In this document: positions 9,442 through 19,500 of the stretch, in pieces | Layout of the letters: every line of letters starts with the position of its first letter | Position numbering within the stretch: position 1 is the stretch's first letter | Assembly (NCBI GenBank): GCA_019648995.1 | Contig: BLXT01006818.1 | Coordinates: 609,997-640,367, forward strand | Length of the DNA: 30,371 bases | Source of the DNA: Plakobranchus ocellatus | Lineage: Eukaryota; Mollusca; Gastropoda; Plakobranchidae | Direction of reading: 5' to 3' | Notes under the pieces: generated by a model | Database searches by the model: none | Told to the model about the DNA's origin: nothing | What the model saw: only the letters and a program-made list of their open reading frames with translations | Translations under genes and position numbers: made by a program

Positions 9442-12400
9442 CTGTAGCAAGAAAGAAAATAGAACAAAAAAAAAAAAATATTAGTAAAAAAAAAAGTGAG
9501 TCCCATATTTATGAAAAGCACACAGGAGCCAGGAGTAGGGTCCAGTCCTGATCTTTTCTTGACATGCAGTATTTTGAGGAAGTCAGTTGTGTCCACCATG
9601 CATTTCTGACTTCTGCTAATGTTGGGCAGAGGATTAACACCTGGAGCATGCTGTAAGGTCCCAGTCCAACACAGACAAGTGGGTGAATTTCCTACTTTGT
9701 TTGGTGAACACAATAACATTTTTGAAGCTCTTGTATCTTCTGCATGGTCTAAAACATTGCTACACCTTTCTCCTAGCCCCAACTTGTTCATAAAATTCTC
9801 TTGGCTCTGGCACAGTGGGAGAAAGTATGTAGGGATGGGAATTGTCCACCTAACGGCAGATCTCTGCTCATCGCGACTTTGTTGTCTGCTCATCACAAGA
9901 TGGCTTCTGCCTTTATTATTTTTTTTATTACCATTTTTAGGTATTTATAGTTAAAAAAGAAAAAAAAAAGATGAAAGAAAAAAGGGTTGGGCACTTACAA
10001 TAAAATTTCAGTCTTTTTTTGTGCTTTGCCATTCTCAGTCCTGGTATGGGAAACTAAGCCTGCTTTACCCTATCAACAGCAAGGCATATCACATAATACA
10101 ACTACACTTGCTGAAGTTTCAACACGAGTAAGAATCATGGATCCAGGCGATCAGGTTGGCTAGCCACCCAAATTCTTCACTCACAAAATATCATGCATGA
10201 GTGTTGAAATAATCATCTTATGTCTTATGTAATCTGACCATAGAGCTATAAATAAAACATTTTGTGTTGCAAATAAATTACAACTGACTCCAAGCCGCTC
10301 TCATCTTTTTTTGGCCACAAGTGAAATTCAAATTGGGTTTTAGGATTGATTGATTTTGCTAGGTTTCACAAAGTGCAAATGATTCACAGCTGTACCAAGC
10401 CTAGATTTTTTTCTGTATATTGCTAGTTTTGTTGGCAAAAGGCGGGATATTATGACACTATTACTGTCAGCATGAGCTTTTCCTTATTGCGATTATAGAA
10501 AAATGTATATGAAGTAAAGGATGGAATTTATTCTCAAAATAGAGGTGATCTATAATGCTTCATGACAATAAAAAATCACTTCAATTTTTCCTCTTTTATA
10601 GCTCCCCCCCAATCCAAGAAGGGGACATGGTATTGGTACAGGCAGTAAAAGCTATGTTTGAATATTAAAAAAGAAACACACAACAAAAACCAAAAAAAAA
10701 TTTCAACATTAAAAAGTTTAAAGAACTTACTAGCTTTGCTGCACGAGGCCTCAAGATCGTATCATAAGTCCAAGAATGCATCTGACAAGAGGAACAAATT
10801 TACAGTTGAAAGGCAGTGCAAAAGTGTTTTATGAATCAAAATAGATCCCTTTTTTTGAGAGTTTTGACAGAAGAAAAACATAAACTCAATGAACTAAGGA
10901 AATAAAAAAAAAAAAAAACAGATCAAACCGGACAATTTTGTTCTGTCTTTAATGGATTTTTTGAAGTTCCAAATTTTTACTACACTAGACCAAGAAAGCC
11001 ACAGTTTTCCCTAAATCTGTAAAACACAGTAAAATAAAAATAAAAGACACCCATACAAAAAGACGCATTATATTTGTTGGCGTGTATAGCTTTGTTTTGT
11101 TTTTTTACATCTACAACAGATTTCCTATGATTTTGTTTTTTATTTTTTATATCATGTTGGACAATTACCGACAAATGACTCATTTCTTTTGGACAAGTCT
11201 CGTATTCTCTTCAGGTGCTGAGGAAACCTTTGAAATCCTCTTACATTTGAACCTATCCTTAATGACCACTACTTGACTGGTGGGCAGTGTCTAACCATTC
11301 ATTCCTCAGTTCAAAGAGTTAAAAGAAGCCTAGTTTTTTTTTCCTACATTACTGTGCAACCTTGCACTGTACAAAAAAAAACTTGCCCTTCTTTATTCCC
11401 AAATAGACCTTCATTAAATTCAAGTTCAGCACGCTTACATTTGCGGCCTTTAAGACCATAGGCATAAATATTGACAATATGTATATAAAAATGAAAAATT
11501 GAAAGAAAAAATCAAAACGAAAGACGCAGACAAAGATGGAGATCACTTGGAAAAAAAGGACACCATCTAACATTCTCACAAAAAAAAAAAAAAAATAAAA
11601 TAAAATAAAATAAAATAACAGAATAACTAGAAGCTTCCTAATTTTAAGGTTTGGGATAGGATTTAAGAAAGAGTTTTTTTTAGTTATTGAGATCAATAAA
11701 AGGCCTTTTTTAGAAAATGATGAAAATTGTCTGGACTGAAAAGAAAACAAGTGAAAAAATACTCAGAGTAAGAGAGACGAACACAGAAAGATCACTAGTC
11801 AACAACATCAAGAGAGGCAGGAAAAACTCTTTTCAAAGAAGGAAAATCTTGGATTTTCCACATGATTGAAAATATCAGGAACCAATAAGTGCAATGGAAG
11901 ATAGGATGAAATGAAGAGTCATGGTCGGCTTTCAAGTACCAATATGGATGAAAAGAGGCCAGACATTTCCAGTCAGAACAAAAACTAAACCTCATGATTC
12001 AGAACTGCACAGGAGTGGAAGAATTCTTTGAATTAAGAGGATACATATTATTTTGTATTCTCTAGCTCTGTTCTCTAAAGTCTTGAGAAAGAATTTAAAG
12101 AAATGCCTTCTTAAAGAAATTAAGAAGTTTTGAGTTTTTGTTTGGGTATTTCCATCACGGTCTGTTTAATGCAACAATGTCTAATATTAAACAGTATTAC
12201 ACCTATCTAAAGTAAAAGCCCACCGTAAGTTGTGTTGGTAAAGCAAGTCCCTGAACTCTCTGCAGTTTACCAAATGTTGGACTTTCTATATCATGAACCT
12301 GAGGAAAAAAAAAGTTCATTATAACTGTTGCTCTGAATTGTCATGTCCTGAGGCCGATTCTGATAAGCTGGATAGAAATAATAAGTTAAGAAAATAAGTT

Positions 12401-13448
12401 ATTTGAAGAGAATCCCAACAAAAATTTCTTAAGGCTTCAATCTTGGTCCAGAATTAATATAGCTCTCTTCAGTTTTCAGAGAAAAGAGTTTTAGGAAATA
12501 TTAAGCATTTGAAACTTTTGAAAATTTACTTTGTTGCTACTGTTTGCCAATTATCAGAATTTACTCATGACTTATTTTCAATGGTTTCAGGGTTGAAAAT
12601 GTTATTCATATTAACTATAGTATTCAAGAAAGATTTTCCAGACCTAAATTAAAAAAAAAGGCTGAGCAAAGGCATTCTAAAGACATTTTTTAAACAGCAA
12701 CTATACAGTAAAATTTGCATAAGCTGAACATGCTAAAATCGATCTTCTTTCAAGTAGATCTTACACTTCTGGAACATTTTGAGCTGCTGATGCTTTACCC
12801 TTAAAAACAATGCAATAAAAAAAAGGATGGATGGATTAGTTAAAGGTGTTTATAATCCCCAAGGAAACTCAACTGATCATAGTCCATTGTATGTTTCAAC
12901 TGGTAGTAAGTTTGATTTAAATAAAACAGGCTCCACTACTAAGACAAATCAGATGATGGAGACAAAGGGCAAGAGGGTAGAAAAGGTTGAGGAGGGAGGA
13001 GATCGAAATTGAGGAAGTGCAGGAGAAAGAGAAGGTGAAGAGGAAAATGAAGAGGGGTAGGTGGAAGGAAAAAAAAACAACTATATTCATCTCATCAAAA
13101 TGTTTGACGTGCAGAAAATAATGCCATACCGCACACACAGAATAGCGACCAATCTGAGCTGTGCTACCGATCATCGGCCCCGAACTGAGATCAACATGAT
13201 CTCCAGCCCTGTAGAGCGTGACTGTTGCCCCAGACTTAGACTTTGCTGCAATAGCCGAGACCTGCTCCTGCTTGAACCTGTTGTCTGCGAACATCTGGTC
13301 GGCCACCGAGACGGGAACTTCCAGGCGTTGAATCTTCAGATCTGCATAGCTCAAGCGGTAACCAATCCTGCTCAGGCAGTTTAACTCCGTCTACAGGGGA
13401 AAAAGACAGCACATAAATCACAGATGGTGTTACAAAACATTATATAGG

Positions 13449-13503
<55 letters not shown>

Positions 13504-16500
13504 AAAAAAATATCATCATTTCTATAAATCCAAAGCCTGTATCAAACTACATCCTAGAGTTATACCATCAGTGTAAAATTGATAAAAGGCCAATCCTAGG
13601 CAGCGATGAATTAAGTATCAAGTTTGCTTGACACGATATCCTATCTAGCGTACCACTGTTTTGAACTATCAAAAAATGAAAACATAGGAAATATATATTG
13701 CTCCTGGAAAGCTTCCACTCTATACATAAATATAATACTTATGGAAAAAAGAAAGCTTGCAGTTAATAAAAGCAAAGCAATTTAACATCAGTATTTTATA
13801 ATTTCCTGGGTGGGAGTCATCTGATCGTTGTGAATGTTTTTTGAAAAAGTTTGCATCAATTCTAGCAACACACTTTCTTTATGTACTTAAGTCTCCACAC
13901 AGTATCGATTTTGTAAATCGTCTCTGACAATCATGCATGCTTTCTTTTTTTTTTTTTTTTTTCTGTGAATATATTGTAACTTTTAGGCTCTCATTAAAAA
14001 AACCAATGGAATCTAAAGTTACACATACAACTCATTTCCCTGCACACAGTCAGAATAGTGTGGATGTGGAAACAAAAGCACCTCTTTTTTTTTTTCAAGA
14101 AAGAGCTGGTTTAATTTTATTTTTGATGGATCCAGATGAGAAAATAAATTCATCTGTGTTGAAAAGCTTGCCTTAAAATTAAAAATACAAAAGAAAAGGA
14201 CATCTGAAAAAAAAACAAATCATCGTGGAAGGGCAATTCAATATAAACACATTTCTCCTGCTTGCTTATTGAAAATTTCCAACTTAACAGACATAAAAAA
14301 AGCTCTTCTGATAACATTTATTCTTCAAAAATATCAAAGCATTCATCACATTATTACTTACCTGAGAGAGTTGCCAATCACCGATGTTCAGAGCAGCATC
14401 ATAAACAAAACTGCCACTTGATACTGTAGGTGAGACAAAAGAATCAACATAATAATATGACCCATAACATAATGATAATAATAATAATAAATAAAAATAA
14501 ATAGCACAATGATAAGATTCAGGAAAGAGAAGTGATTGTAGAGAATAGTGTCTCTAAGTGTGNNNNNNNNNNNNNNNNNNNNNNNNNNNNNNNNNNNNNN
14601 NNNNNNNTAGTAGGAACAGGAAGAGGATTAGGATGAGTAGTGATATGAGGAGGGAGGAGCAGAAAGAAAAAGTAGAGAAGAAAGAGAAAGAACAGAAAAT
14701 ATGGATAAAGACTTATTTCCCTGAAATTATAATATTCGCACATTTAAAAAAAACCCAGTGGCTTGTTGAAACCAATCCAATCTTAGGGGCAATTGCCAAA
14801 AGATGGACCCCCAAATTGTGTCACTTTTTTACTGCATTTTCAAAAAAAGAATCTCCAATTACAAAAGGGGAAAGTCCAATTGAGTATCAATGAGGTAATA
14901 TTAATGCAGAGTTGGATAGTAGGAGTAGATCCATGTAAAAAATATTGGTCTGTGCCTCTTCACTTAGTGGTGAATGAGCTTAATTTGTTGATGGGTGACC
15001 ACTTTTTTTGGTGATTTTGTCATCATAGTTATGTTTGGAACTTATTTGATTAATTTAGACAGCAAGGATGCATCCAAAAACTGATTTTTAAAATATAAAG
15101 CAGTACTTTGTGTGCCACAACACTTACAAAATCAAAATATATGCATTGATGAGTTAAATTTGTTCAAATAGGGCTTGTAGAAAATCTTTCGCACATAACT
15201 ATGATGACAGCCCACGTTTTGGCAAACCCTCAGATATATTCTGTACTTGGCATAGATACTGGCTAAAATGAGTGGTTTTTTCTCCTTATCTCTCTATGAG
15301 GAGATATAAGTATTTTCCATCTCATTTCAGTTCTTCAGTAACTTGGAACTTATTTGAGTGGGGTATTACTAATTCTAATCAGTAGTGGCTGACAGATCTG
15401 CCAACTGCACTAAAATAGTAAAGCAAAGGAAGGGTTTAAGAAATACAAGATGTGCAACGATTTGGCACTTAATTGATTTAGGCATTGAAGAAGACAGTTT
15501 AAAGATCAAGCAAAATGCCGAAGATACTGTACTAACTATAGTAGTCCAACTAGTAAACACTTTGGCTCTTACTGTTCTCTATATGTTCAGAGACAAAGGC
15601 AAAGATTTGAAACAGCAGATGCTGCCAAGAAACTGCCATTCAAAATTGCTCTTAATAACACGCCTTCTTTTCTTTTTGGACCCTCTGAAAGTATTTCTAG
15701 TCCATGCTGTTTGCTGATAATTTTTTCACTTTCTGCTCACTAACAAGACACAGTGAAAACAAAATAGTGATCGAACAGCTTCATGAGAAAGTTCCTTACC
15801 ATTGGGAGGTGGGAAACTGCACAGCTCTACGTAATACTCATCCTTGAATGCTGTCTCCAGAACATGGCCCAGAATGAAGGCGCATGTACGCCAGAAAGCC
15901 TGGAGATTAATTAGTGATTTCATAAACAAAAGAAATAAATCAAATTGAACAGTATCACCTTGGTTGGATCAAAATCATCACACTTCTATTCTTTTTTATT
16001 TTATTTTTTTTTTTTTCTAGTCCTCAACAAGTCAAATGAAGGCAAAGAAAACTCATATAAAATAAAGACATCTTTATCTACAAACTACTTTCCAGTTTCA
16101 ATTATTTCCACCCTGAGAGAATGATGGCAACTTTTTTTTTTTGAACCTATCTCCAATGTTCTCCAATGCACCTTTACTACTTTTTCATGATTTATGGATT
16201 CTTTAACAACAACTTTTATTCCTTTTAGCTCTGGGCAATCCTTTTCTGTAGATCATTTGTAATCAATAGTACATTACTGCTCAACTACCACAATTAACTC
16301 TTACATTGTTGAGAACTCTGGAATCCTCATCCTGAAAATGTAGGAACCGTAACTCACAGTCTCTCTCCAACGGTCGATGCATATCCCAAGGTTCTCCATT
16401 TACCAGCGCCAAAGCTGAGCGATTCATTAGCAACTCATGGATGTCTGGAGAGAGAAAAAAGTTTAATTTTTTTTTGTGTGTAAATGTAGGGTTAGAAAAT

Positions 16501-19500
16501 TGAGGATGTGACTGATAAAATCCATGGACCATATCTAGACAAAAGGGTGTATAGAGCAGTTTGGCATAACAAAGAATATCCAGGGAAAAGGAATTAGAGG
16601 ACAACAAATGAGAAACATTTGTGGACAGTGAAAAAAGCAACTAAATGACAACCTGTTGATAAGGACTTGGAGCAAAAGTACTATGTTCACTAACACTGTA
16701 TGATAGCATTTGTTACTCATTATAAAAACCAAAGAAAAAATTGAGGTCCCCCTGCCCAATTTAAAAATAAAGTTAACTAGCTGAAAAAAAAAAAATGAAT
16801 AAAAAACTGCACTATGAAATGCATTTAAATTGGTTTTCATGACAAAATTGTACATATAATGCTACACACTGCGGATTTTGACCTGTGGTAGACACGTTTT
16901 TGAAGAATTAGATAACCAACCGCTGATTAAAGTATATCTATAAAACATTTAAACAAAGATCAAACACTTTGAAAAATATTGAATTTGCTTTTCAAAAACA
17001 TGAGTTTCAATGAATGAAAAGATTATAAGAATGAATTAAATGCAAAATTCTTATTGATGATATTTTTAAAGAAAAAAATAAAAAAACAAAAGAAATACAG
17101 TTGGTTTTTCTTTCTATTGCAAAAACCACAGATAACCAGATATATCTTATCATTGAAAAAAAAAAAAAGAAAAGAAAAGCAAAACTTGTAAAATTATATG
17201 ATACATCACATTAAAAAAATTAGTAGCCAAAACAAAGTATGAACAAAAACAACAAAATGCCATTAAAAAAAAGAGTTAAATAAAGGGGCAAATTTATTTT
17301 AAAAAATATGGAAAGAGACACACAACTTACGCATGGCGCAGTTGAAAGGGGTAGATAAATCTTTGTTCATAATGAGAGTGCATTCCTCAGGTACACCCTT
17401 GTGTCGTACTTCAATCTTCTCCACTCTGGTCACCAGTGCCAACTGCCTCTGTTTCTCAGCGTCAAACAACTCAACTCGCTTGCGACGCACCTCTGCATTT
17501 GTGAGCTTGCGTGTGCTGTATGCACCTGTGAAAGCCGATTGTGAATAACAGACAGTTCAGATCCAATAAAAAATCCATGACTACTACACACATAGCTGAT
17601 CAGTAAAAACAATGAATTTGTGATATGGCATTGATTGTATGCTTTCCCTTTTGGGTTCTGGTATGCCCGTCTGTTGTTTATGGCATTTTAAAATAAAAAT
17701 GTCCACTTTGCTGTTGCACACAATATTTGAATGAATCCCTTCCAACATTAGTAAATTAAATGTATGTTGCAGACGAATCAAAGCTCAGTCATTTGATGCC
17801 TGTAAGCCACCACTACTTTTTGCAGCCCTAATGGGTTAAAAGCTTCAAACTCTGGGTTGATTTGGTAAAAATAAATAAAAGATCAAACTTTATCCACCCA
17901 ACCTTATAATCTCCAGTGCTCATTGCATCTTTTTCCTAAGTGTCATTTTTATTCTGGGAATTCCACAAACTCTAATCCTTTCAATAAAGGCAAGAAATAT
18001 TACACATCATTGTGCAGTTTACAAATTGAGGTAGAACACTACGAACAGGTAAAAAATCTAGACATTTTTAATTGGTAAAATGTACTGATGAAGTGATAAC
18101 AATTATAAAAAAAAAATACATGTATCCATTGTCAAAGACACTTTGACAGAATGAATAAAATGACGGGAATGCTCAAAAAGATGAAGGAAATCGACTAAAA
18201 CACATGCTTCAGAAAGTGTAGTGTGAAAAAAATTGATTGTGCACATTGTATGAGAAAACACAGTAGCCTATTCATATTAGAATGCACAGAAACATCGCTG
18301 CATATGCAAAATGTAAGGTGAGGCCAAGAAATTAGTATTATGTCACTTCTCCTAGGAAGCACAAATAAAAATGTGAAGTGGTCCCACAAACTGAGTCAAG
18401 TTGTTATACTGAATGACTGACTTCCAATGAAAATTATCCACCATGTAAAACCTACTCACTTCTCTATGTGAAGAACTTTCTTATAGGCATACGATAGACT
18501 TTCTGTAAATAGAGCATTTTAAAAACATTTTTACTTCTTTACTTTGGCATTTTGATCTGATCTCAGTGATAAAGACCAACAACTCAACTCATTTTGATGG
18601 ACTGCAAAACAAATACTTTAAATGTTTCACATCAATCCCTCAAAACGAATTCAGTTATGATGAATTTTATTTTGGTATTAAAAAATACTTTTGAGTCCTT
18701 GATGGTGTTAACGTGACAAATATAAACAAAAAAAAAACAACCCAGTCTTATGATTTTGATTACATTGCCACTGTGATGATTTTTTTTTAAAAGAATTGCA
18801 TTATTATCCTTGCTATAATTGTTGCCATCACACTCCTGCCAATATTTGGCAATTTACCCCTGTGTCTCCCTAATCTTTCAATGATATACACGACAAGTCT
18901 GAGTAAGTGTACTGCAAGAGCCTCTTATTATCCTTATTGTAAAAAAAAAAAACAAATTAAAAAAAAAATAAATTGTATCAAAACAACTCGAGCTGATTGA
19001 ATGATTATGGAATGACTTTGACAGGATGTTTGGTGCTTTCTATAAACTACGGCATATTTTTTCACTAAATGCCTCATTTCGTGATGACACTAGACCCAAA
19101 TATATATAGATATCACAATTTATAACTGTTATAATGATTACAGCACTGCAAGGATTCCATGAATGTCTTGTTTACACTTATCTAGTCGAAACAATTGAGG
19201 TTTCAAAATTACATGAACAGAGATGCAAAAATTTTAATGGGTTAGAAGGTAGATCAAGCAGCAACAATAAATAGAAGCCTTTCCCTCTACATAGGAGCTG
19301 TGCTTAGCAAGAGACATCTATAGACCTTGATTAAAAAAAAAAGAAAATGTAGACTTCAGATTTGCGCAGGCCCAGAATAGATTTCAGTAAATTTTATTTT
19401 TATGTTGACCCCCCTCTATCTTCAACTATCAGCAAAATGAAGCCGGCCATCAACCAAATTATAGTTCTAGACCTTGAATTTAACAGAGCCAGAAATGATA

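Larger units (their letters stand above)
14424..15799 (-). other. MRPL39: MRPL39 intron 4 with assembly gap and a protein-like + strand ORF
   Basis: Contains the N run and a purine-rich low-complexity flank (14608-14700). It also contains a + strand open frame at 15379-15717 whose translation looks more like protein than the other chance frames. No exon of MRPL39 is missing here, since exon phases join directly. Confidence 0.65.

Noticed and set aside
9417-9896. 159-codon - strand ORF as a gene
   Set aside because: Its translation matches no family I know, it runs through long Phe/Lys homopolymers, and the opposite strand is equally open. Only its last eight codons fit a candidate MRPL39 exon.
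12203-12223. MRPL39 ending at the TAG following exon 7
   Set aside because: The exon at 10781-10731 has excellent borders, the right phase and an ungapped match to the family C-terminus. Read-through adds only VGFYFR. It is kept as a possible intron-retention isoform.
13061-13421. Overlapping ORFs on both strands around 13.06-13.42 kb
   Set aside because: Shadows of MRPL39 exon 6, which is read in one - strand frame only.
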